Source: Sphaerosporella brunnea
Lineage: Eukaryota; Ascomycota; Pezizomycetes; Pezizales; Pyronemataceae
Length of the DNA stretch: 40,584 bases
Assembly: GCA_008704415.1 (NCBI GenBank)
Contig: VXIS01000389.1
Coordinates: forward strand, 1 to 40,584
Direction of reading: 5' to 3'
The translations under genes were made by a program, and so were the position numbers. The stretch's first letter is position 1. Each line of letters opens with the position of its first letter. This document shows, in pieces, positions 20,484 through 31,767 of the stretch. Below the pieces are notes generated by a model. The model had not been told where the DNA came from. It made no database searches and saw nothing but the letters and a program-made list of their open reading frames with translations.

Positions 20484-21584
20484 GGTCTCAGCATGCTTAC
20501 CCAACCGCGCCGCCGACAGTCAAGCAGACCACATGAGTACCCCTCAGGCGCGGGTTTCAATTCCCTTTACTGCGTGAGAGCAGTCCTGTTTAGAGTTCAA
20601 ATACCTCAAAAAAGCGTTTTTTTTTTTTGTTGCTTTTGTTTTTTGAATAGCTAGCTACAAGGAGCGTGGCGTCAGCTCTGTATCCATGTAGCATCCTAAG
20701 ACGATACCCATCAGCTGCTTGATTCTCCGCCTTCCTTCGTTTTGTTGCGCCTTCTCGTTGCCGGAGAGATTGCGAGAGAAAACGCTGCTGCTTGGCAGTT
20801 GTCGTTCAAGTAACTAACCCGTCCCATTCTTTGATTGCAGGACACAGAGTTTCTCTCCCCTTCTCTGCAGCTGCCACTGGCATCTGAACGTGGAGTTTTG
20901 CCAACTAGACGGTACGCCGTCCAGCGGCATGTAGGTGGATGTCACAAGAGAACACACGGGGGAAAAAGTCACTGCAGCTAAGAGCAACGGTTCTTCCGAA
21001 GGGCCTTCCCAGCGAAACCGAGGTTTTTGGCACTTTTTATCGCCAGAAACTCGCGGTTTGAAGATGCAGCGCTCATCGCGGCGGCGTTGCACCTCGCCAT
21101 CCGCAACTCTACAGCTGCTTTGAGTAACCAAGAAATGAAAAACAATGTCCCGTTAGCACGCGGGTGAGATATTGTGATGCCGCGCCCCACAAAAAGCTAC
21201 CCCAGCCACACGCCCCAGCCTTCCCCACCCCCACACCCGCACCCCCACTTCTGTCCTCCGAATTAATCTCCGTTCGGCGAGTCCAAAAATAGACGCGACA
21301 ACGAGCGACGTCACGACGGGCCTAACTCCGAGCCTAGACCATTTCCCGAGAAGTCGGCCTGCCATCACAGGTGAATTTGCATGTGCATGTATGTCTAAAT
21401 CGCGCGGTATCATCTTGGAAGTAGAGTACTCGTACAGAAAGCAAAGAAACAAAAACACCAAACTCCGCTTGATAGCCGACCGCGAAACGGAAAAAAAAAA
21501 AGAAAAGAGCCGAACATTACAATCCCCGAAACGCCAATTTACCAAAGCCCGCTATGATAGGGATAAAAAAAACCCCGCGCTAAA

Positions 21585-21642
21585 CTAAAGAAGAGTCGAG
21601 TGTGGTGTTGAGACGCTAAGGAAGAGTCGAGTGGTGTTGAGA
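21585..21642. repeat. Two-copy 29-bp tandem repeat (right-arm copy)
   Basis: Mirror of 15402-15459. Confidence 0.7.
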
Positions 21643-21683
21643 GAGAGGAGATCCTCGCGCATCGGTAATTCTTCGCAGCATCA

Positions 21684-21914
21684 TCAACAACCCCTCCCCC
21701 GCGTCATGCTCGGAAACATCCCTTCCAACGGCTCCTCCAGTTCAGGCGTCGGCAGGCGCTCCCAGCGGGGAGCCCTCGGGATGGTCATTGGCGGTACGGC
21801 CGGATTGGTAGTGTGTGTGCAGTCCAGCGAAAAAAAGCTTGGGTCTCGCGCGCATTGCGAGTGTGGCAGGTGCTGCGGTGAGGGCGGGGGCGTGACAGGG
21901 AGGGCGTGCGGCAT
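21684..21914 (-). CDS. Small Pro-rich hypothetical protein, 76 aa (right-arm copy)
   Basis: Identical mirror of 15130-15360. Its leader beyond 21,960 enters the corrupted block and no longer matches the left arm cleanly. Confidence 0.42.
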   Translation of the reverse strand: MPHALPVTPPPSPQHLPHSQCARDPSFFSLDCTHTTNPAVPPMTIPRAPRWERLPTPELEEPLEGMFPSMTRGRGC

Positions 21915-21949
21915 TGTTTCCTGGTCTGTGGGAGGCGAGGTTAGCGGAG

Positions 21950-24900
21950 AAGTGGGAGGAGAGGAGAGTCCGAGAGAGGCCGAACCTGACGATGGTGCCT
22001 GACGTGAGTGAAAGCTTCGTTGGGGATGGCGTAGGGGTGTCTGGTTGCGATCGACGAGCTTAAATCGCCTGTGCGCGCGGATCAAGGCCGAGGGATTCGT
22101 TGTTGAATTCGTATGGATGATGTCTGGAGTTGCAGGTCAAGGCCAACGAGAGACTGCCGGCAGCGTGGATCTTTTTATATTACTTTTCTGCATGCCCGTC
22201 TCGTGGGAGGATATCTCGCTAAGGCAGCACACCTCGTCGTGACGGTTCCTGGGCGGGGGCGTCAGGAGTAGGCCCGACCCAAGCCTCCACCGCCTGTGCG
22301 ACGACAATACAGATATGGTCGCGTCGGTGCATCCTCGCAAGGGTTTTATCTGGGCGTGATGGAAGCTGTCGGTGCAAGCTGGGTGAGAACACAGGGCTGA
22401 CTCGAACGGGCATGTGTCTGAGCCCTGCATGACAGCCTTACCAGGCGGTGCAGCGCGCGCAAGTCCGTGGGCTTCAGATTTCTCCAGGCAGTGTCCAATT
22501 ACCGAGGTCTTCATATGTATGTACGGTGCAGGCGTACGGAACGAGGAATCTACAGGCCTGCACACTGGGTGTTTACTTGCGTCCCCCAGCACGTCAGCTG
22601 CCTTTGCCTTTTCTCAACAGCTCAGCGCAACACACTGAGGCCCGAAATTACAATAAAGCTTCTTGGCAACTCTAGGGCGGAAACGTGGGTGTTTTGCCGG
22701 GGTCGTGTCCGCGTCTGTGGTGGGGGGGGGCATAACCGACGATGAGTCACATGACGCCCTGCACCCGGTGTTCATTTCCGATCGTCTTGATCACTCGATT
22801 CCGGATGCGCCAGCGAAAGCACCCTAACCTCTCGCGCACGTCCGTGCGTCCCGGAGGCCGACGCTGCTCTACCAAGATAATTTCCCGGCCCGTGGAGTCG
22901 ATGACTTTTTTTTGGCGTGTGCCGAGTGGTATGCGTGGTCTTTGTAGCCTACCGATGCGGTTGATGCTCAAGTCCGTGTTGGCTTTGCAGGAGCCTTCGT
23001 AACTCTGTTCATACTCGCACACAACGGGGGATGGGAAAACAACCAAGACGAACTTGACTTGGTTGCTGTGGCGTAAATACCGGCCGTCTTTGTCTAATGA
23101 CACATGATCTTTGGCACTTGAAGTATTTCGGCTGTTGTGCGTGCGGCCTTGTGGGTTTTGTGCATGTCGCATCGGTGATGGAAATCAATGCTGTGGCGCG
23201 TTAGGTACATGGACCTTGTAACCCAGCTTTCGTTCCAAAAGATAGAGGCTTTCCTGAACTCTCGTGACCCATTTTGTGGATGGGTTCAGTTCCCCTTCTA
23301 AAGGAACTAAAGTGGAGGGGTTTTGGGGGTGGTTTGTGTGGATGGCTGTTTGCTTGGGTTCCCGTGAGAACCGGCGAGCGCTGCTGGCCGTTGGTTTTTG
23401 GACTGGGGCAGAGAATACTACATGCAGTCGAGGCGGGTATATGAAAGGTTAATTGAACTGGCTGAACTCTGTAACTCTTGCATCATTGGAACAAGAATCA
23501 AGCGGTGTTATTGACAAGTTGTATGCGAGCGTGTGGAGAGGTTTTGTGGGTCTTGGGCGGTATTAATTCCGGCTTCAGGATCCTCCACACCTCCGATGCC
23601 GATACAAAATTCTTTACATGGCCACCGCAATTAACTGCGGAGAAAGTAGTAAATCTCCTCCAAGTGAAGAAACGGCAGAGTAAGCTTTCTGGAGAGACAA
23701 AACGGAAGAATGTGGACACTGAGTCGAGAAGCGGAGACTGGTGGAGAGGATTTGCGCGGTTGAGGGCGACTGAGCGGGACTGTGGAGAGAAAGGAAGCAA
23801 CAGCAGCCCACGAGATTTAGATAGAGGTCCTTAGAGTGTGGCGATGCTTACAACTGGGAGAGGCTTTACGAATCTTGTCTCGCCAAGCCGCGGCATCATC
23901 GCCGGTCACTCGTCTGAGCCTGGCTGTGCAAAGCGGCTGTGTTTTGGACACCCCCTTCTCCGTTTTCACGACTTTCTTTATAAGCTGTCGACGGCTAGTC
24001 AACGCATTTTTGCGTTTCGCCGTGAAATCGTCGACGCAGAAGGGATTCTAAGCATATTAATACTTCATTTGAGTCCCAAAGTGGCACAAGGCACAAGTAG
24101 CTAGAGTTTTATTCCATATAGGCGTAAATGATGTGAGGTGAAACGACTTTTCGCGATCGAAGAGCTAAGCATACGCTTCAACAACATGATGCGAATCTAG
24201 CAAAGGATACTCCAGTAGCGTGGACAGAGATCCCCACTGGGCCCTGATCCAGAGTTTATACATCTTTTCTCGGGGTCGAGTGCCAAGCGTGATCCAGCGA
24301 AGAAATCTTCACTTCTCACTTCTCACTCTCTGACAACTCAACACCTCAACACCACCCATCACCACAAAGGATCGCCCTCCCCCCCCCACCTGAAAGCTCT
24401 CTTTGTATCTGAGTACGAAACCCACCATATTTATCTATCATTAGCCCAATGCTACTCATCATTTCTACTCACTTCGGCCGGGAGGTGCCTGCCACGTAGG
24501 AACTAATCCCTCCTAGAGCGGAAGAGATCACGGGCGTGGAAGAGCTTGCATGAGTAGCCTGAGTACCCTCACAGACTACCTTTGTATTGGCTGTGTTAGG
24601 CTTGGTTTTTTTAGGGGGTAACCAGTGGGTAATCGTGGTACAGGGGACCTAGCAGGCTCCAGATCATCCTCTCTTGAGGGGACATCCAACTGGGACGTGG
24701 GGCTACTTGTGTGTTGGGTCAAATAGAACTTGGTGTGCAGATCCCGGTTTCTTTTTGGCATGCTCGATGCCGCTGCCGGCTACGCTGCTGGGAAACGACC
24801 TATTTTTTGAGGGTTGGTTGGTTGAAATGCAGCATCCTCGCTCGTCTGAAACCGCGTCTACAACTCATAGTCTTCGTCTGATGGGTCGTCAGGAAGACTA

Positions 24901-26300
24901 GTGAGACTTCCGTGCAGTTTTGGGCCGTATTTGTGCTGGCAAACTGGTATCCTGGCATCGACGTGGCTCCGATTTGATGCAGTGTCGGGTAGACTTTCCG
25001 CGATTTTCAGTTTGTTGAGAGGGGCGGGAACGTCTGTGAATGTCGGAACGATATTCTCTTCTCCCGGTCGGGTGCCCGTGTTAGCGGGCTGTGGTTCTTT
25101 GAAAAGTTTGGTGTGTATGGGTCGGTTGGGGCGTTTGCGTGGGATGCTGCATAAGTGTTTCGAAACGTCCTCGATTTGTTTACTCTAGCAGGCTGTGTCG
25201 TCCCAACTTCGGGTCATGTTTTCCAACCACCACCACCACCAGCAACGGGGCAGGAGATGTGTTGGAGGGTTTTCGGCAGGACGGGACCCTGGCGTGTCTT
25301 GGCTATCACTGTGAGGAGGAGTCTTCAGCGCTTTCGCAGTCGTTTCAGACGAAAGGTCTCAGTTGCTTATTATCGGGGCGGTTTTTAGAAGGTTTGTGCT
25401 AGTCTCAACTTGGTTCTCGGCAGCTTTGGACGGCTATGTATATTCTACTTGTCGAGTGGTTTCCCGCGGTTGTTGTCACTGATGTATAACGGGCTTCGCG
25501 GAGCAGAACCGCAGTCGGACCACGGGCCAGTGGTGAAGCGTGGTTCGAGACGTTGCGGCGAGTGGGTGCGAGTGACTATGGCAGAGAGCGGCTCTTGAAG
25601 GTCCCGATCTTCGTTTTCAAGTGTGTGAAGTCGCCGTACTCGCCGTGCCTCGTCCACTTTCGATATTTCCGAGCCTTCTGCTTCACATACCGCGGATGCC
25701 CTCCATCGGTCGGTCCCCAATGCTCACTGTTGTATGCTGCTGGTTGGTCAATCATTGGCCCGACACTTGATGTTGCGAGATTGCCGAGGCATCGCGGGTA
25801 GATGAGTTAGTGCACAATCGAACAAGATTGTGTCGTCATCACTGTTGAAACACCCCGGCACCGATTCCAGAGTAGCCTGTGGGCAACTCGGGCGCTAACG
25901 CTCCATAATCCAGTATTTGGGCTTTTCAGGAGGGCACTACAATCGACCTTCCGGCGATAGTCGCGATATTGCTATTTCGAGCCATCGACTTTTTCTGTAC
26001 ACTTGCCGTCGTGATGGGCTTACCTCCCTCGAAGTCTACCAACTTCTCTTCGTGGGCCAAGCAGAAGGCGGACGGGCTTGAGGAAGAATACGACATCCGA
26101 GAGCTCCTAGAAGAACTAGGAAAGCCTCTTTGAGGCCAGCTCTTCCGTCCCACCATCTGCAGTTTTCTCTATCGAAACAGGACCAGCTAAGCCCTGAGCA
26201 ACAGGCTGAGCATCGACGTGCCGCAGTGGAACTGATGTTACCGTACGGAGTCTGGAGTCCTTCTGCTGTTTCGGCCACCGATTTAGTTCCACAAGAAGAA
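21950..26300. other. Error-rich block of the right arm
   Basis: Aligned to the left arm (about 10.95-15.1 kb, reverse complement), the sequence follows base by base but carries an indel or mismatch every few to few tens of bases. Insertions exceed deletions by about 360. Changes are of all types, not C-to-T transitions only. Every long ORF of the left arm is destroyed. The edges are abrupt, with near-perfect identity on both sides. This is the pattern of uncorrected long-read sequence, not of repeat-induced mutation or slow decay. Confidence 0.9.
22794..23522 (+). pseudogene. Broken copy of the 213-aa ORF (right arm)
   Basis: Corresponds to 13709-14350. Recognisable islands remain (for example VPSG and the GFSSPSKGT region near 23.28 kb), but the frame shifts repeatedly. 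The breaks are probably sequencing error rather than mutation. Confidence 0.5.
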
Positions 26301-26819
26301 TCTATCATTCAGGGATAACTGTGGATATACCGGATTATAAAGAGGTTCGAAAGTATAGTGATTCTTTGGTGCTGGAACGCTTCATGGCCGCCGAAAGTGA
26401 ATGGACGCCGGTCGAGGACTTGAGTGTTCTGATCGGCGAATACTCTCTCGGCGTGGTAACCAAACCCCCCACTTCTGGTCAAGATGGAGAGGCGTGGGAG
26501 TGGGAATATATGCTGTGGTAAGCACCCCCCCCCTCAATCTCCCGGGGACTTTGCTGACTATGCCAGGTACCTCGTCCCGGAAGATGTTTCAACGCCCACT
26601 GGTACAGAAATAGAGGATACCCTAGAGGCTTTGAATCAGATGCGGCAAGCTGCGAGGGTACACAACGGACGCAAGTGGGCTGAGGCGGACTGCATGTCGT
26701 GTCCCACATTTAGTACCGCGGAGGCGGCGTGTGAAGAGGCGAAGAGAGTCTGGTCTCGCGCGGCGGAGAAGAGTAGGCGCGGCGAGATAGGGTTAGATCG
26801 GTTTTTGTGGGAGTGGTAG
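24449..26819 (+). pseudogene. Broken copy of the 699-aa gene (right arm)
   Basis: Corresponds to 10586-12789. The start codon (24449-24451), most of exon 1 and the first two thirds of exon 2 carry many indels. From about 26,320 it is identical to the left arm. The last part of exon 2 (to 26517), intron 2 (26518-26566, GTAAGC...GCCAG) and exon 3 (26567-26819) are intact. The sharp change inside one exon marks the end of the error-rich block. Confidence 0.7.
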
Positions 26820-27567
26820 TACCGCTTTGTTAGTGTTTTTTTTTCTTTTTCTTTTTTTCACGTTTGGGAGGTGGTACCGGGATGGGTACAGGGCTCCGAG
26901 TGGTGATATCGCGTGTTGCGGTGGCTTGCTGCTTTGTTGACTTTGAGTTGCTGGCCTTGTGCTGAGTTGAATAGAAATGTGTGATATGCTGGAACTTAGG
27001 TCAATCTCATCTCGTACTCGAGTGTGTTGCACAAGGTCTCACTCGTCCGAGTGGTTGCTGGTGTTTACCCCCCAACCCTGATCAGCGAGGCTGTGAGGAA
27101 CTGAGCACGGTTACTCTCTGGTTGAGGATCAGAGGCTTAAGCTACCACTCGCGTTCATGGAGATCTCTGGTGGTGGTGGTTGCACATGGTTGTCATAGAG
27201 CTTGCTCACGACCGGTAGACAGGTGAGATTCGGTGGTTGCACGGAATCTCAGTACGTTAGATATATCGTTTGGCAACTTGGGGGGCTGGAGGGATGCCAG
27301 AGCTGAAGGGGCTTGACCTGTCGGGTGGGTTGAGCGCGAGTGATTTTGTGTGTAGCTAGATGTGTGTTTATCGCCTCCTGACCTTGAATGACTAGCTCCG
27401 TGCGGGGCTGATGCATACGAGAGATGGGCCGTTATAGACGGTTGCAGATGGGCGACTTGTTCATTCACTACGTGGGGGGGGGGAACGCGATACAACGCCA
27501 AACCTGTATGCAGAGGCGAACATTTCCAGTCGCGAACGGGATGCCACGTCGCGAACGCTATCCCCAC

Positions 27568-27807
27568 TCACGGAACGAAAGCTCTCCAGTCTGCCGCTTG
27601 CCGGAGAGACAGAACCGGCAACTCATCATAGTCTCCCTCGCGAAGCTTCTCCAGACGCCAGTTGAATGGCAGTAATCCCAGCCGTTCCGAGGCCTGTTTC
27701 TTCGAAAAGTGGGCAGGCAACGCGCGCTCGCTCTCGCCGTTGAGCGACTTCTGAGTATCGACGAGACGAGACGAATACCTTTTTTTTGGTTTTCTCTTTT
27801 GTTTACT
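27568..27807 (-). CDS. Possible C-terminal exon (right-arm copy)
   Basis: Mirror of 9598-9837. The same protein-like tail ends at TGA (27570-27568). The competing plus-strand frame is 27424-27675. Confidence 0.22.
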   Translation of the reverse strand, partial: SKQKRKPKKRYSSRLVDTQKSLNGESERALPAHFSKKQASERLGLLPFNWRLEKLREGDYDELPVLSLRQAADWRAFVP

Positions 27808-27829
27808 GTGGGACGTCCGAGACTGGGTT

Positions 27830-29018
27830 TTGTTTCGCCGGGGCTGGGGTTTGTTTACGGTGTTATTTTCAAGTGTTGGGTGCTGTTTAAAGCTTTGTGG
27901 TTTCTTCGATTTCGATTTCTATCGCACCAGCGCTTATGCATGGGGAGGCCGTTGTGTTCGTGTGTTATAGCAAACAGACGGACGGACTCCCGAGCCTTCA
28001 TGCCCTTGTAGCGAGTCAAGACTCTACGGCTCTACCGTGCCAGGATAACGCGCAGTAACCGCAGGGTGTACAGTGACAGCATCAACCAGGCTCCCAGCGA
28101 TAGAAAACAAGAGTCATTTGCAGGCCAATATGGTGTTATGAGTTGAAATAGTCGAGTTGCGGGGCTTTGCCTAGGACGTGGCATTTTAGTGTGGTGTTCA
28201 GAGCTGTGTTGTTTTAGTGGGATATCGATGGGCTGGTTGGCTGGTGTATGCGTTGAGAGAAACAATGTTAGGGAACTCTTCACGGGGAACAATCAACGAT
28301 CGTAGCCCAATCAAAAAACCAACCATCTACTCAACGAAGAGAGTCCAACGTTGAGTGAAGGGGGTGATTGTGGCCACAGCTGGCGCTCTACGGGGTGCGA
28401 AGAGGCTCTGAAGGTCTGAGTGTTTCTCCGGAGCGGCGCGCTCATGGTGCTTGACGTACAGGCTTCTCATGACCTGCGTAAGCGTTTATAATTAGAGTAG
28501 ATATCCCCTCCATCAATTATACGGCCCATTTCGGCTACTCCAGTTGCAGGCGCTGAAGAAAGCAAACTACTCAAGTGAGAGGCTCCTGGAGGAATCTGGA
28601 GAAAAGACACAATTCACCTAGCCCCGCGTGCCAGCGGAGCAAGAGCAGATGCGGGCTGCCGCGTCAATGAAGTCTGCGTGGCCTTCCGGTTAAAAATTAC
28701 TTTGCAGCGCAAAGGTCGGCTAAATTGCGTTAAGAGATGATTCTATCTTTATTAGGGTGATTGGGAGTGCGGTAGGCTGTAATTTTGCCCACTACGTTGA
28801 TGATGTTTGGGCCGCGCGCCAGCTACATAGGGCAGTTGTTTTATGTCATCATCTAAATCCATCTCCTATTGCTTCCTCCCCCGCATCACAAACGATATAA
28901 CTTCAAACGAGCGAGTCACTGTGTATGTAGCACTCCCATTATCATGGTTTACATATTTTGTCGCGAGCTTGGCTCTCGGTCCACGGCTTCTCCAATCGCT
29001 CTGCTAAGACGCTCGGGC
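27830..29018. other. Gene-poor stretch (right-arm copy)
   Basis: Mirror of 8350-9560 without the long T and G runs. No supportable gene. Confidence 0.45.
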
Positions 29019-29019
29019 T

Positions 29020-29421
29020 GTGGGTTTGTGCGTGGTATTTGGATACATTATCGTCAATGATAATGCTCGCAATCAAAAAATAGCAACAACCCTAGAAACG
29101 GTGCGTCCTAAGTGTCCGCTAGAGTTTAGCAGCTGGCGAGTCGATTTATCGCAGCGGCGTCACCACAACTCATCGATATCTCCCCGTGGCACAACAAGTT
29201 GCTGTCTCCGGAAAGGCTATCATTTCCAATTGATAGAGCCTTCTCCGAGAACAGTTAGGGTTGGTGAGGGCTTGGTCTACCAGCGTATATTGCCCTTCTA
29301 TTCGTCCGTGTCAACGACTCTAGATCTAAATTTAACGGACAATACTATGGCCAGGGGCACCCTATGGCATCTCAAATTATCGGGCTGTTTACGAAACTAC
29401 CAAGCAAATGCGCAGTACTAA
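29020..29421 (+). CDS. Hypothetical ORF, 133 codons (right-arm copy)
   Basis: Exact mirror of 7948-8349, again opened by GTG and not ATG. Confidence 0.2.
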   Translation: MGLCVVFGYIIVNDNARNQKIATTLETVRPKCPLEFSSWRVDLSQRRHHNSSISPRGTTSCCLRKGYHFQLIEPSPRTVRVGEGLVYQRILPFYSSVSTTLDLNLTDNTMARGTLWHLKLSGCLRNYQANAQY

Positions 29422-29509
29422 TCATCGGCGCCTCACACAGTTAAAGCTAGGGACCTTCGAGAGCCTTCCTGAGATAGCATCATCCTTAAGGCAGCTGCTG
29501 GCTCTCTGA

Positions 29510-29767
29510 TTACTCCCTGAAAGGTTTACACTTATCGCAGTCCTGTTCAAGGTACACCACCGTGACCACGGAGTTTGGGTCCCATCGGGCGCAGCGCTCT
29601 TCTTCCTCTTCATTCCAATGCACTCGCCTCTCTACCATCTTGCACCGAACGGCTGGGCGGTTCCAGCTGATATGGCCGCAGCGTTCGAAGATAACTTGTT
29701 CCCAATGACACATTCTCGTTGTTGCAAAAAATTTCAGCTTTTGTTTGTGTTTTGGGTTCGTCGTCAT
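29510..29767 (-). CDS. Small Cys/His-rich hypothetical protein, 85 aa (right-arm copy)
   Basis: Exact mirror of 7602-7859, encoding the same CxH/CGH/CxxC protein. Confidence 0.5.
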   Translation of the reverse strand: MTTNPKHKQKLKFFATTRMCHWEQVIFERCGHISWNRPAVRCKMVERRVHWNEEEEERCARWDPNSVVTVVYLEQDCDKCKPFRE

Positions 29768-29972
29768 ACTGTGTAGTATTGCGGTTGTGGTCCCGATATT
29801 TATTGTCCCCTGTGCTACGTATTCTACTGTTCATGATGGATGTATCACCTACCAACACGGTCTTGAACTTGAATTCCGACATTCTAAGAACAATTTAAAA
29901 AATAAAAGCCAATATAAATTAAATCCACCCAAACACTACAAACACGCATGCGCTCTTAAAGGTTTACAGCGC

Positions 29973-30089
29973 CTATCGTCCCCAGGTCGCTGATCCAGAG
30001 TTGGGATCGAATATGTCGGCCCCTTCATCAAGTAGCCACTCGGCAAGCGGACCACTTCTAAGTGATCTGGCTGCTTGATCGCTTGACAA
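29973..30089 (-). CDS. Ankyrin-repeat-like C-terminal exon (right-arm copy)
   Basis: Exact mirror of 7280-7396. Confidence 0.35.
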   Translation of the reverse strand: MSSDQAARSLRSGPLAEWLLDEGADIFDPNSGSATWGR

Positions 30090-30463
30090 CTAGACCGGAA
30101 CATATAATTCTGTCTTCTTTTTAGTATTCCGTTTTTGGACTCTTCGGTGTGGTTACTGGCGAACAGACAGCTATTGCGGGCCGGGAAGATGACAAACACC
30201 TGCAGTTCGACTCAGTTTGGGGAGCGGAACTCAACGAGCACCCAGGAGCGCACCACCAGGGTTTTTTTGCATCAAACTTAACGCGGCAAACTATGAACCC
30301 CCGGCTCCTACACAGGGTGGGATCAAGAGCTATCACTCGGCAACGAGTGCACAGGACCGCCGCGTGGCCGAGGCCTCGATAGCTGAGTCCTCTTGCGTTC
30401 GAAATCACTCTCAACTTTCAAGCATCCAGTACAAACTATCAAAACTCAAAAAGCCCCCCGGCC

Positions 30464-30619
30464 CTATTGCGCACGGGCCGGCCAGCCAGATATCGATCCA
30501 CGTACATACCCACACCACCCGCAAGTGTCTGACGAGCCCTGAACCGTTCCGCGACACTCTGGACATTTCCAGCGTTTGGTGTACACGTGAGCTAATTTCT
30601 GAAGCCAGGAGAACTGCAT
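30464..30619 (-). CDS. Small zinc-ribbon-like protein (right-arm copy)
   Basis: Exact mirror of 6750-6905, with ATG at 30619 and the GTATGT donor at 30509. Confidence 0.45.
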   Translation of the reverse strand: MQFSWLQKLAHVYTKRWKCPECRGTVQGSSDTCGWCGYVRGSISGWPARAQ

Positions 30620-31245
30620 GATGGCTATATCCTTGAAAAGTAATCTATAGTAGCTACGTTAGGTAGGCGGTTCGGGGTAGTGGTTGGTTCTCGGAGAGGG
30701 TCGTCTAGTTACCTATGGGATATATATGCGGACTACTAAGCTTTGCAATGGAGCGGTCGGAAAAGAATGGCCTCAGAATGGATCCAGAGCACTTTTCAAT
30801 GTATCTTGAACCGGTGCAGTGAAAACTCCAGAATCCTCCAGCCTATACGGCTTCATTTTATGTTTCGAATAGAAGGACGTTTTCTAGTTGGATAGGCGCC
30901 ATCTTGCAGTTCGGATGTGGCAACCGCCGTACTAGTTGCTCTATATCCCATTCGAGGGCAGCCGTCCATGATGATAGCTGCAACCCGGAGTGCCGAACAT
31001 CCCCGCCGGTTCTCGGACTCGAAACCTGCTGAATTTGATTTACCACGACCCCCATGACCCGGGGCATCCATCCTGTTCCCCACGATTCCAAATAACAGGC
31101 GCTGAGGTATTCGGCTTCACTCAAGTTGATCTCTTCACCTTCTCAGCAAATCAGTACCCCTCCGCATTATCCGTGACAAAACTTACTCCTCCATCTCAAG
31201 CACTTCTCCACCGAATTCACCAAACACAACATCCCAAAGGTTGCC

Positions 31246-31767
31246 ATGTGCGTACACAACCCTAGCGAGGATACACTGTACGGCCTAACACTTCATGTGG
31301 TCCTTTGCTTCGTGTTGGGCCTGCAGCTGCCAGCATTCCTAGCCCGGCGCAGGGCAGGTACCAGTACAACGGCTTTGGTTGGACCGTGGCGGAAAACAGA
31401 CAGCGTGGAGAGGGAGCGTACCATGTCAATGGTTCCAAGCAAAAGTGGCAAAATAGCTCAGGATGCGCTGCCGTTTCGTCCGTATGTGGCCAAGAAGGCA
31501 TTTGCGCCAAGCCCATTGCGCAAGAATGGATACTGGAGCACGGACTCTGGGAGGAATGATTGGGTTTGGGTGTATAGGGAGCCCGCTTGGAGCTGGACTA
31601 CTGATGGGAAGAATTACCGCGTCTGGTTAAGAGATGTAGAGGTGCACCGGCCGCGGGGTGCACCGAACCGCCGAAGGATGCATAGAAGAGAGGAAAAGAA
31701 CGATGAGGATTTTGAAGAGGCCATAGCAGTTTGTGCTGCTTTCCGACCCGTTTCTTTCTTTTGCTAG
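31246..31767 (+). CDS. Possible small secreted-protein ORF (right-arm copy)
   Basis: ATG at 31246 and 173 codons to TAG. A hydrophobic segment at about residues 14-33 could be a late signal peptide or anchor. The C-terminal half is rich in aromatic residues (NDWVWVYREPAWSWTT). An overlapping frame (31305-31559) contains YQYNGFGWTVAENRQRG and a Cys-bearing segment (SSGCAAVSSVCGQEGICA), which looks equally protein-like. One frameshift in the true sequence could join the hydrophobic segment to that frame. The two arms disagree at several bases here, so the correct reading is open. Confidence 0.25.
   Translation: MCVHNPSEDTLYGLTLHVVLCFVLGLQLPAFLARRRAGTSTTALVGPWRKTDSVERERTMSMVPSKSGKIAQDALPFRPYVAKKAFAPSPLRKNGYWSTDSGRNDWVWVYREPAWSWTTDGKNYRVWLRDVEVHRPRGAPNRRRMHRREEKNDEDFEEAIAVCAAFRPVSFFC

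Noticed and set aside
21950..26300. Repeat-induced point mutation of one duplicated arm
   Set aside because: Changes are mainly indels of all kinds in one block with sharp edges, and most of the duplication is identical. Repeat-induced mutation gives transitions spread over both copies.
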